Positions 1-6,756 of a stretch of DNA of 15,532 nucleotides are shown piece by piece. The position numbers were made by a program, and so were the translations under genes. Where the stretch lies: contig NZ_CAKRCF010000057.1 of assembly GCF_934307085.1 (NCBI RefSeq), positions 1 through 15,532 of the forward strand, read 5' to 3'. The notes beneath the pieces were generated by a model. The model made no database searches and was not told the DNA's origin. It was given only the letters and a program-made list of their open reading frames with translations. Within the stretch, counting starts at the first letter, position 1. Each line of letters opens with the position of its first letter. Origin of the DNA: an uncultured Anaerobutyricum sp. (GTDB lineage Bacteria > Bacillota > Clostridia > Lachnospirales > Lachnospiraceae).

Positions 1-45
1 AGTTGTTTTTCATTTTTTCCCTTTGGGGAATGCCTCGGCTTTCTC

Positions 46-84
46 TTAGGAGGCGGTCGCTCTATCCAACTGAGCTACTGAAAC
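46..84 (-). tRNA. tRNA-Arg(CCU), recognisable 5' half only
   Basis: Read on the minus strand from base 84, this is a normal tRNA 5' half: acceptor strand GTTTCAG, T8-A9, D stem GCTC/GAGC closing a nine-base AGTTGGATA loop, anticodon stem ACCGC and loop CTCCTAA with anticodon CCT (arginine AGG codon). From base 45 downward the match stops. The expected anticodon 3' strand GCGGT is replaced by GAGAA, and no T-loop of the TTCGAAT type occurs, although the remaining 45 bases to the window edge would be enough for a complete tRNA. The sequence that follows forms other hairpins (GCCTC/GAGGC, TTCCC/GGGAA). It may be an intron-split gene, a tRNA cut by an insertion, or a tRNA-like relic. The 5' half identification is secure; functionality is not. 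Confidence 0.6.
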
Positions 85-103
85 ACTTTAACATATACAA
101 AAT

Positions 104-132
104 ATATTAAATTATTTTTATTCTTTTGTCAA
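104..132 (-). promoter_or_regulatory. Promoter of the tRNA-Arg half gene
   Basis: On the minus strand a perfect -35 TTGACA (127-132) is followed after 17 bases by TAATAT (104-109). This is a near-consensus sigma-A promoter. It would start transcription roughly a dozen bases upstream of the tRNA 5' end, so the tRNA half gene appears to be actively transcribed rather than silent debris. Confidence 0.7.
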
Positions 133-173
133 CTTCTTCTTTTGTAATTCCCTTATTCATAAATTTTATATCC

Positions 174-1049
174 TTACAAGCAATCTACTTCTCCCTGCAG
201 CCATAGAAGTCCCTTAAATCTACGGCCTACTTTGGGTTCACCCACCAAATCCTCTTTTGCAATAGCAAACTCAATTTGAATGGAATTACACTCAATTGAT
301 AAATAATAAAATACTTCCTTTGTTCTGCTATTCTGCATTTCGCTTACATTAATGATTTTTCCAAGAACAGAATATTTATCGCACTCTACACTATGAGGCA
401 TAAAATAAGAGGTTACAATAGTAAATAAGTCTTCTTTTTTTGAACGGCTGCTTACTACTGTATATGTATCCATATCCTCAAGAGTAAGCTGCTCCATTGC
501 TTCTATATCGCCAGCTTTGGCTGCATCAATCATCTCATTACGAAGCTCATTCCCTCTTCGTTCTTCTCGCTCCTGAAATTCATCTTTCTCCACCGGAAGA
601 ATAATCATTCCTTTCTTCGCCATTCCTGATAAAGTCATGCAATTCACTTCATCATGATATTTTCCATAAACAATCTTCAAATAGTCTACTGGATTATTTA
701 CATGAAAAATTAATGGAATCCCAATATTATTCTCATCACAAATACCTGCGTATCCTTCCTTATCTGTATAATGTTCAAACTCTAAATCCTCATGATACAG
801 ATAGTTTGCACCTCTAACATATGGATAAAAATGGTCCACTGTTCTATATCCATCTCTGTCCATTATCTCTATTACAGCAATTCCTACTGCATCTCCAAAG
901 TCTTTCTCATAAGTGAACATTGCTTCATTCTCATCTATCTGGAACCAGTTTTTTCTACTGGGATTCTCTTTTATCTCATGTATTAATTCATCTATTTTTC
1001 TTCTACTGTTCAAATTACTAAAACCAATTGCTTTTAAATATTCTTGCAT
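174..1049 (-). CDS. DUF3881 family protein
   Basis: This 291-residue soluble protein starts MQEYLKAIGFSNLNSR, which I recognise as the typical N-terminus of the DUF3881 family of Lachnospiraceae and related Clostridia. Its function is unknown. No signal peptide or membrane segment is visible. The middle (about residues 145-185) is charged and probably helical, and the C-terminal third is beta-rich. The start is supported by a purine-rich Shine-Dalgarno region (GGAGTGAGAGGGAG) just upstream of ATG. It has its own consensus promoter at 1098-1126 and is separated from the DUF4446 gene by a terminator, so it is probably a single-gene transcript. The family assignment rests on recalled N-terminal similarity and overall length. 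Confidence 0.65.
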   Translation of the reverse strand: MQEYLKAIGFSNLNSRRKIDELIHEIKENPSRKNWFQIDENEAMFTYEKDFGDAVGIAVIEIMDRDGYRTVDHFYPYVRGANYLYHEDLEFEHYTDKEGYAGICDENNIGIPLIFHVNNPVDYLKIVYGKYHDEVNCMTLSGMAKKGMIILPVEKDEFQEREERRGNELRNEMIDAAKAGDIEAMEQLTLEDMDTYTVVSSRSKKEDLFTIVTSYFMPHSVECDKYSVLGKIINVSEMQNSRTKEVFYYLSIECNSIQIEFAIAKEDLVGEPKVGRRFKGLLWLQGEVDCL

Positions 1050-1097
1050 AAATGCCGCTCCCTCTCACTCCTTTTATTATTATAATTCTGTATCATC

Positions 1098-1126
1098 ATT
1101 ATATATTTATATAATTCAGAAAGCAA
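1098..1126 (-). promoter_or_regulatory. Promoter of the DUF3881 gene
   Basis: On the minus strand TTGCTT (1121-1126), a 17-base spacer and a perfect TATAAT (1098-1103) form a sigma-A promoter about 50 bases upstream of the DUF3881 start codon. Its -35 box lies only a few bases beyond the foot of the preceding terminator hairpin. Confidence 0.7.
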
Positions 1127-1130
1127 GTTA

Positions 1131-1174
1131 AAAAGAGTTAAGATATTTCTGTTTCATCGTATCTTAACTCTTTT
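1131..1174 (-). terminator. Rho-independent terminator after the DUF4446 gene
   Basis: A perfect 15-bp inverted repeat (AAAAGAGTTAAGATA at 1131-1145 and its complement at 1160-1174) encloses a 14-base loop. In the minus direction the stem ends in a run of five U. It lies 188 bases past the DUF4446 stop codon and just before the DUF3881 promoter. The symmetry would also allow termination in the other direction. Confidence 0.75.
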
Positions 1175-1362
1175 ATCTTCGTATCCTTATTTAATTCATA
1201 ATTTAAGTCAAATAGCCTCGAGCTTTATTAATGTTTCTAAAAGTCTTTTGACCCTTCTTCCAAATTATTTCTTAAAATCTATTTTACCATATTATTTATC
1301 AACTTTCGAAAGGCCGTTATTTAGATTATTATTAGACAATTTGTTAAAATAACTTTCCTGCC
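1175..1362. other. Untranslated stretch with no recognisable element
   Basis: With the terminator and promoter at 1098-1174, this fills the 313-base gap between the two DUF genes. It is AT-rich. I see no reading frame with a ribosome binding site and no convincing hairpin or repeat. It is probably the 3' untranslated region of the DUF4446 transcript. Confidence 0.4.
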
Positions 1363-1899
1363 CTATTTATCTGTTTCTTTCTTTTCATCGTATTTTAAAG
1401 CCATATCAAGAGAAATCTTTTCTTCTTCAGCTAGAACCTGTTCACAAGCTCCCTCTTTAATTTCTTTTAAATATACATGGCAACCTGCCCTGTTATGTAT
1501 AGCATTTAAAATAAAACCGTTATCTCTGCTATTTAAAAGAGTAAGTGCAAAACTGATATTTCCCCCGCTAAGAGAATTCTCTACATTAAATGCATCATAC
1601 TTATACATCCCAATTTTGCTATAATTTCTTCTTAACATCGCATAGATAATCGCGATCTGGTCATCATTGTCTTTCTGACCCACTTTAAGTTCGTCAATCT
1701 CTCTGAATCTTTTGTAAATTGTATATTCCAGAGATTTTCCACTTTCTCCGGTCATAAATTCCACATATCTCTTTCTCATCTTTAAATAATCTAAGAGAAG
1801 AAAGAATAGTGCTATGAACATTATTACAACCACAACGGACACAAAAACAATAAATGCATCCAGTTTCACATTAAAGAAATTTAATATTCTACTATTCAT
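1363..1899 (-). CDS. DUF4446 family membrane-anchored protein
   Basis: This 178-residue protein has one strongly hydrophobic N-terminal segment (about residues 14-38), followed by a charged, probably helical stretch (39-90). A conserved globular part contains YKYDAFN (about 100) and SFALTLLNSRDNGFILN. These motifs identify the DUF4446 family, which is regularly found next to parB in Firmicutes. The function is unknown; the topology suggests a membrane anchor with a cytoplasmic domain, and the position suggests a link to origin or envelope biology (inference). GGAG lies eight bases before the ATG. The gene is 207 bases downstream of parB in the same direction, and a terminator follows at 1131-1174. 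No strong promoter was found in the gap. Confidence 0.85.
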   Translation of the reverse strand: MNSRILNFFNVKLDAFIVFVSVVVVIMFIALFFLLLDYLKMRKRYVEFMTGESGKSLEYTIYKRFREIDELKVGQKDNDDQIAIIYAMLRRNYSKIGMYKYDAFNVENSLSGGNISFALTLLNSRDNGFILNAIHNRAGCHVYLKEIKEGACEQVLAEEEKISLDMALKYDEKKETDK

Positions 1900-2106
1900 A
1901 CTTTTTCTCCATTATATTTTATCGTTGTTTTAATTCACAGTCGGCAATTCACAGAAGTCTGAACCTCAAATGTGAATGATACTTAATATCTCTCCAGTAA
2001 TAAATACCACACTCACTCCGTTCCTCCTGATAATTTAGTGCAATTTTCTCTTCTTATCACAGAAGTATTGAATTCCCTACATTATTTATTACATTACATA
2101 TTATAA

Positions 2107-3015
2107 TTATTCTTTGATGCTCTGAATTAAATCAATAATTCGTTCTAATTCATCCTTAGAATAATATTCAATTTCTATTTTCCCTTTGTTATTTTTCTTA
2201 TTCTTAATAACAACCTTACTCCCAAGAATATCCTTCATTTTATTTTCAAAAAAATTTATCATACTCTTTTCCTGAAGAGATTCTTCTTCAGAAGTTTTTT
2301 TATCTTCTTTGTGCTCTAATACATCTTTAACCAGTTTTTCTGCTTCTCTAACACTTAAGTTCTCATCGAGAATTTTCTCTGCTAATTGATACTGCACATC
2401 TCCATCATCAATAGATAAAAGTGTTCTTCCATGTCCACTGCTGATAAGATTTTCGATTACCATATTTTGAACTCGCTCATCGAGCTTTAATAACCTCATA
2501 ATATTGGTAATTGCTGTTCTGCTTTTTGACACACTAATTGCAATCTCATCTTGCTTTAATCCATATGTATCATGAAGCTGCTCATAAGCTTTTGCTTCTT
2601 CAATTGGATTTAAATCTTCTCTTTGAAGATTCTCAATTAAAGATATTTTTAAAGTTTCTTTTTCGTCATATTTTTTTATAATTACAGGAACTTCTTTTAA
2701 ACCAGCTTTCTTACATGCTCTCCATCTTCTTTCACCTGCAATAATCTCATAATACTTATTCTTTTTCTGAACAATAAGTGGCTGAATCACACCATACTGT
2801 TTAATAGAATCCGCTAGTTCTTCAATCGCATCCTCATCAAACTGTTTTCTTGGCTGATTTCTATTTGGCTCTACATCATGAATACTTAACGTAAGAACCT
2901 GATTTTCTTTTGGCTCTGCACTCTCTTTATTTTTTCCTGCAGATTTTTTAGGTACACTCTCATCTTTAGGAATCAAAAGGTCTAGTCCTCTTCCCAATCC
3001 TTTTCTAACCGCCAT
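2107..3015 (-). CDS. parB: Chromosome partitioning protein ParB (Spo0J)
   Basis: ParB is a CTPase clamp that loads at parS, spreads along DNA and recruits SMC to the origin. The N-terminus KGLGRGLDLLIP matches the ParA-stimulating segment. The ParB/sulfiredoxin domain carries GERRWRA (residues 94-100) and ENLQREDLNPIEEA (128-141), which contribute to CTP binding. A helix-turn-helix around residues 153-176 (starting LKQDEIA) should read parS, and the C-terminal part from about 255 is the dimerisation region. I chose the ATG at 3013-3015 (302 residues, MAVRKG) because AGGAG-type sequence sits eight bases upstream. The ATG seven codons earlier precedes that sequence and has no site of its own. 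parA lies upstream in the same direction across a gap carrying three parS sites. Confidence 0.95.
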   Translation of the reverse strand: MAVRKGLGRGLDLLIPKDESVPKKSAGKNKESAEPKENQVLTLSIHDVEPNRNQPRKQFDEDAIEELADSIKQYGVIQPLIVQKKNKYYEIIAGERRWRACKKAGLKEVPVIIKKYDEKETLKISLIENLQREDLNPIEEAKAYEQLHDTYGLKQDEIAISVSKSRTAITNIMRLLKLDERVQNMVIENLISSGHGRTLLSIDDGDVQYQLAEKILDENLSVREAEKLVKDVLEHKEDKKTSEEESLQEKSMINFFENKMKDILGSKVVIKNKKNNKGKIEIEYYSKDELERIIDLIQSIKE

Positions 3016-3067
3016 AAAATCTCCTGCTCCTTCCATATACTACACAATGGTCATTATGATTATATAA

Positions 3068-3083
3068 TGTTTCACGTGAAACA
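3068..3083. promoter_or_regulatory. parS site 1 (perfect)
   Basis: TGTTTCACGTGAAACA is identical to the 16-bp consensus parS palindrome of Firmicutes. It lies about 50 bases upstream of the parB start codon and is the expected ParB nucleation site. Confidence 0.95.
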
Positions 3084-3138
3084 TCCTGTATCTTATCCGG
3101 TAAGTATATCTAACTTTGAGTTCACTATCTTTATTTAA

Positions 3139-3154
3139 TGTTTCACGTGAAACA
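3139..3154. promoter_or_regulatory. parS site 2 (perfect)
   Basis: This is a second exact TGTTTCACGTGAAACA, 71 bp from the first, in the middle unit of the tandem repeat. Confidence 0.95.
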
Positions 3155-3209
3155 TCTAGTATCTTACTCAATAAGTATACCTAACTTTTTGTTCACCATC
3201 TTTATTCAA

Positions 3210-3225
3210 TGTTTCACATGAAACA
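3210..3225. promoter_or_regulatory. parS site 3 (one central change)
   Basis: TGTTTCACATGAAACA differs from consensus by one central base (CACATG for CACGTG), which breaks perfect symmetry. Affinity for ParB is probably reduced but not lost (inference). It is the outermost unit of the array, nearest parA. Confidence 0.8.
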
Positions 3226-3362
3226 TTTCTTTTATATGTTAAACACATTTATCTAAAACGATAAAACATATTAATACCCTAATATTGTTCAACCAATACT
3301 TACGTAATAATAATACTATAAACAACACTACAATTTTTATATCACATAATGTGGTTTACTTG

Positions 3363-4133
3363 TTATTCTGCATTTTCAATAACTTCATCAGCTAACATTC
3401 TATATGCTTCTGCTCCTGCAGAACGTTTTGCATAAAGATTAATTGGCAAACCATAGCTAGGTGCTTCTGCCAGCCTTACATTCCTAGGAATAATCGTTTT
3501 ATAAATATTTTGCTGTAAATTATCTTTTACATTCTCAACTACCTGTAAAGATAGATTGGTTCTGGCATCATACATTGTAAATACAACACCCTCAATATAT
3601 AAATCTGGATTTAGGCTATCCTGAATCAATTCTATAGTATAGATTAACTGTGATAAACCATCAAGCGCATAGAATTCACATTGAATTGGAACTAAAACAG
3701 AATCTGACGCTGTCATTGCATTTACCGTAAGCATTCCCAATGCCGGTGGACAATCGATAATAATAAAATCATAATCATCCTTAATTGGCTCTAACTGTCT
3801 TTCCAATATGTGCTGCATATTTTTTCTCGTAACCAATTCAATTTCTGCCCCTGCTAAATTTCTATTAGCAGGAATCAAAAATAAATTATCAAAACATTCC
3901 TCTACAGGAATAATTGCATCCTTAATACTAACTTCTTCTCTTAAAACTTCGTAAATTGTCTTTTCTAATCCATTTTTGTCAAATCCAAAACCACTTGTAG
4001 TATTTCCCTGAGAGTCCATATCAATTAAGAGAACTTTCTTTTTCTTTTCTGCCAAACATGCAGCAAGGTTAATTGATGTCGTTGTTTTTCCAACTCCACC
4101 TTTCTGATTTGCAATAGCAATCACTCTGCCCAT
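3363..4133 (-). CDS. parA: Chromosome partitioning ATPase ParA (Soj)
   Basis: ParA is the deviant Walker ATPase that partners ParB in origin segregation and, in Bacillus-type systems, modulates DnaA. The Walker A motif KGGVGKT lies at residues 11-17 with both signature lysines (K11 and K16). Switch-region DMDSQGN follows around residues 38-44, and Walker [10 protein letters not shown] near 120. At 256 residues it is of typical Soj length with no N-terminal DNA-binding extension. I chose the ATG at 4131-4133 (MGRVIAIAN) because GGAGG precedes it by eight bases; the longer in-frame start would add 19 residues with no family counterpart. A promoter lies at 4197-4225. parB is downstream after the parS array and is probably co-transcribed. 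Confidence 0.95.
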   Translation of the reverse strand: MGRVIAIANQKGGVGKTTTSINLAACLAEKKKKVLLIDMDSQGNTTSGFGFDKNGLEKTIYEVLREEVSIKDAIIPVEECFDNLFLIPANRNLAGAEIELVTRKNMQHILERQLEPIKDDYDFIIIDCPPALGMLTVNAMTASDSVLVPIQCEFYALDGLSQLIYTIELIQDSLNPDLYIEGVVFTMYDARTNLSLQVVENVKDNLQQNIYKTIIPRNVRLAEAPSYGLPINLYAKRSAGAEAYRMLADEVIENAE

Positions 4134-4196
4134 AAACAAACCTCCACTATTTATTTTTTTCACTAAAACTACTACTCTTGCAAAATTCAAATCTAA

Positions 4197-4225
4197 AATA
4201 TATTCTTTCGTAATGTACTTAACAA
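4197..4225 (-). promoter_or_regulatory. Promoter of parA
   Basis: On the minus strand TTGTTA (4220-4225), a 17-base spacer and TATATT (4197-4202) form a good sigma-A match about 64 bases before the chosen parA start codon. A parS palindrome lies roughly 300 bases further upstream, so ParB spreading could reach this promoter (inference). Confidence 0.55.
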
Positions 4226-4515
4226 TTTAATTAGCAATCATCTAATTTGTAATTTTTAGAAAAATACACTCTACAAGATATACGTCATAATTTGTGGGTT
4301 ATTTCACCTACCTGAGTACGATATAAGAAAGCGGTATTAACTCAATATAGATAAAATATAGTGCAAATTTTTTTAATTTTTCAAACACACTTTGGACTAA
4401 ATAATATACAAACAAAATGATATACAAAAGAATATGAATATTTCAAATTTTAAATAATGCAACTTCTGAATTATTATATCATGAAATTCACTTTATGGGT
4501 GTTAAACATAATAAA
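4226..4515. other. AT-rich intergenic DNA with no gene seen
   Basis: This is the larger part of the 712-base gap between parA and argS. It is very AT-rich. I see no reading frame with a ribosome binding site, no RNA gene and no clear repeat; the identifiable elements in the gap are listed separately. Confidence 0.4.
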
Positions 4516-4553
4516 AAATTAAACAATGTTTCACGTGAAACATTGTTTAATTT
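4516..4553. promoter_or_regulatory. parS site 4 inside a 38-bp perfect palindrome
   Basis: The exact parS core TGTTTCACGTGAAACA occupies 4527-4542. Symmetry continues without a mismatch for eleven further bases on each side (outer arms AATTAAACAAT and its complement), giving a 38-bp perfect palindrome centred between 4534 and 4535. It should be a ParB loading site. The extended symmetry could also form a cruciform or an RNA hairpin. Confidence 0.95.
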
Positions 4554-4693
4554 AATTCATTTTTTTAATAGACAAAAATTGAAAAACAATATCCATTCTC
4601 CACTATTTGAAGAATAAAATCAAAGACTCTATCTTACAACCTCAAATCTCCCATCATTACTATCTTAACTCAAAATAACAATATATAAGAAAT

Positions 4694-4792
4694 AATATAA
4701 CCCCTATTTGTTGTGTCGAAACAAATGTTGAATGTGAATATTCAAATTCATATTTAATATGCACGACAAAAATCACAAATAGGGGTTATATT
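4694..4792. repeat. Long inverted repeat, possible argS terminator or small palindromic element
   Basis: Two perfect 18-bp arms (AATATAACCCCTATTTGT at 4694-4711 and its complement at 4775-4792) flank a 63-base interior. The interior holds a second nested pair, TGTCG (4714-4718) with CGACA (4764-4768), and a small TTGAAT/ATTCAA hairpin. The CCCC/GGGG block stands out against the AT-rich surroundings. It starts about 54 bases past the argS stop codon, so it may end the argS transcript. Its size and form also fit a miniature palindromic repeat. No target-site duplication was identified. Confidence 0.6.
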
Positions 4793-4845
4793 TTTATTAT
4801 CTCTTAGATTCGTCTATTTATTATTAAATTAAATAGTAATCCATC

Positions 4846-6540
4846 TTACATTTGTTCCGGACATTCAATTCCTAATAAGTCTAATGCAGACTTGATTACC
4901 TTCATCGTTACATCTACGACTTTTAATCTAGCAAGTTTTACATTTTCTTCTTCTACATTAATCTGACAGTCATGATAGAACTTATTAAAGTGCTGAGCTA
5001 CAGATACTGCAAATCTTGCGATCATAAATGGCTCGTATTTCTCTGCTGCTTCTTTAATAACTTCTGGGAATCTTGTAAGATCTTTTAACAGATTCATTGT
5101 TGCTTCATCTGTTAATACTGAGTAGTCGATTTCTGCTGGTAATTCTACCGCTCCTACCTTACGAAATACACTTGCACATCTTGCGTAAGTATACTGTACA
5201 TATGGGCCTGTCTCTCCATCAAAGTTAAGAATCTTATCCCAATTAAAGATAACATCTTTAATTCTCTGATTATATAAGTCATTGAAAAGAATTGCTCCAA
5301 TTCCAACCTGTCTGGATACTTCTTCTTTATTTGGTAAGTCAGGGTTCTTTTCATTGATAATTTCGTGGATTTTCTCAATTGCTTCATGTAAAATCTGCTC
5401 TGCATAAATAACATTTCCGTTTCTTGTGGAGAGTTTTCCACCTTCCATACTAACAAGACCATATGGTACATGTACAAGATTTTGATACCAGTCATATCCT
5501 AATAATTCGATTACTTTGAATACCTGTGCAAAGTGAAGCTTCTGCTCTAATCCTGTTACATAGATACATTTATCAAAGTTGTATGTTCTCTTACGATATA
5601 ATAATGCGGCTAAATCACGTGTAGCGTAAATACTACTTCCGTCCTTCTTCATAATAAGGCATGGAGCCATATCATAATCATCTAATGGTACAATATGTGC
5701 ACCTTCGCTCTCTACAAGTAAGTCTTTTTCCTGAAGTTTTTCTACTACTTCATGAGTTTTATCACGATAGAAACTCTCACCGGTAAAATGATCAAAGTCC
5801 ATTCCAAGTAATTTATAAATTCGCTTATACTCTACTAAACTAATATCTTTAAACCACTGCCAGATAGAAAGTGCTTCCTCATCGCCCTGCTCCATCTTAA
5901 CAAACCATTCCCTTGCCTGATCATTTAAAGAATCATCTTTTTCTGCTTCTTGATGGAACTTAACGTAAATCTTCATCAGTTCATCAATACCATTCTGCTC
6001 TACAGCTTCCTTACTTCCCCACTTTTTGTAGGCAACAATAAGCTTACCAAACTGTGTTCCCCAGTCTCCTAAATGGTTAATTCTTTCTACATGATATCCT
6101 AATTTAGAATAGATTTTATAGAGAGAGTTACCGATGATAGTTGTTCTTAAATGACCCACATGAAAGTTCTTTGCTACGTTAGGAGAAGAATAATCGATAC
6201 AAACAGTCTTACCTTCGCCTTCTGTCCCCTGTCCAAAGTCTGGAGTATCTACTGTTTTCATGATTTCTTTTGCAAATGCTTCTTTTGCTAAGAAGAAGTT
6301 AATGTATGCTCCTACATTGACAACCTTATCGAAAATGTCATAACCTTTTTCATTAATCTGTGCTGTCAGTTCTTCTGCAATTATGTTTGGCGCTTTGCGG
6401 AATGTTTTTGCCAGTCTGAAACATGGGAATGCGTAGTCACCCATGTCGGTTTTTTTCGGAATTTCTAAAGCAGCAGCAATATCTTCTTTATTCATCTGCT
6501 CAATATTCTCAGATAAAATATCAATAATCTTATTTTTCAT
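4846..6540 (-). CDS. argS: Arginine-tRNA ligase (ArgRS)
   Basis: This cytosolic class I aminoacyl-tRNA synthetase charges tRNA-Arg with arginine using ATP. The N-terminal additional domain (about 1-100) is followed by the Rossmann catalytic core with SSPNVAKNFHVGHLRTT, whose HVGH (127-130) is the HIGH signature. GDWGTQFGKL follows near 158-167, and GGKLSTRNGN at about 367-376 occupies the KMSKS position in the degenerate form usual for ArgRS. The DALR-type anticodon-binding domain ends the protein. At 564 residues it has full family length. GGGAG precedes the ATG by about eight bases. Its place between rsmG and parA is not part of the classic origin cluster. The upstream region carries a 35-bp tandem repeat instead of a recognisable T-box leader. 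Confidence 0.96.
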   Translation of the reverse strand: MKNKIIDILSENIEQMNKEDIAAALEIPKKTDMGDYAFPCFRLAKTFRKAPNIIAEELTAQINEKGYDIFDKVVNVGAYINFFLAKEAFAKEIMKTVDTPDFGQGTEGEGKTVCIDYSSPNVAKNFHVGHLRTTIIGNSLYKIYSKLGYHVERINHLGDWGTQFGKLIVAYKKWGSKEAVEQNGIDELMKIYVKFHQEAEKDDSLNDQAREWFVKMEQGDEEALSIWQWFKDISLVEYKRIYKLLGMDFDHFTGESFYRDKTHEVVEKLQEKDLLVESEGAHIVPLDDYDMAPCLIMKKDGSSIYATRDLAALLYRKRTYNFDKCIYVTGLEQKLHFAQVFKVIELLGYDWYQNLVHVPYGLVSMEGGKLSTRNGNVIYAEQILHEAIEKIHEIINEKNPDLPNKEEVSRQVGIGAILFNDLYNQRIKDVIFNWDKILNFDGETGPYVQYTYARCASVFRKVGAVELPAEIDYSVLTDEATMNLLKDLTRFPEVIKEAAEKYEPFMIARFAVSVAQHFNKFYHDCQINVEEENVKLARLKVVDVTMKVIKSALDLLGIECPEQM

Positions 6541-6572
6541 TATTTACTCCCTTTCTCTTCATTCACTTTTAA

Positions 6573-6712
6573 AATCTTTTTATATGTTTTATAGAAATCT
6601 GATTCACAATCTTTTTATATGTTTTATGAAAATCTGATTTAAAATCTTTTTATATGTTTTATGAAAACCTGATTCACAATCTTTTCATATATTTTATAGA
6701 AATCCGATTTTT
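6573..6712. repeat. Four tandem copies of a 35-bp AT-rich repeat upstream of argS
   Basis: Units begin at 6573, 6608, 6643 and 6678, with a fragment of a fifth at 6713. Each starts AATCTTTTTATATGTTTTAT or close to it and ends with AAATCTGATT followed by TCAC or TTAA. The last complete unit is the most diverged. Copies 1 and 3 and copies 2 and 3 share most bases, which points to recent slippage or unequal exchange. Each unit contains a small palindrome AATCNGATT. The array fills most of the gap between the upstream gene's stop codon and the argS ribosome binding site, so it lies within the argS promoter or leader region. Confidence 0.85.
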
Positions 6713-6756
6713 AATCTTTTATAAAGACTATTATCCTAAGATTTCTGAAAATGTAT

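Larger units (their letters stand above)
3068..3225. repeat. 71-bp tandem repeat carrying three parS sites
   Basis: The parS cores begin at 3068, 3139 and 3210, which is a spacing of exactly 71 bp twice. The DNA between them is also repeated: ATCTTA, TAAGTATA, CTAACTTT, GTTCAC and ATCTTTATT recur in the same order and phase. The array therefore arose by tandem duplication of a parS-containing unit, with moderate later drift. It fills most of the parB-parA gap. Confidence 0.85.

Noticed and set aside
3343..3353. CACATAATGTG palindrome just after the parA stop codon
   Set aside because: The loop is too short for an RNA hairpin, and it does not match parS or a known operator.
5154..5495. 113-codon minus-strand frame
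   Set aside because: It is a frame-shifted shadow inside argS, which is intact in another frame.
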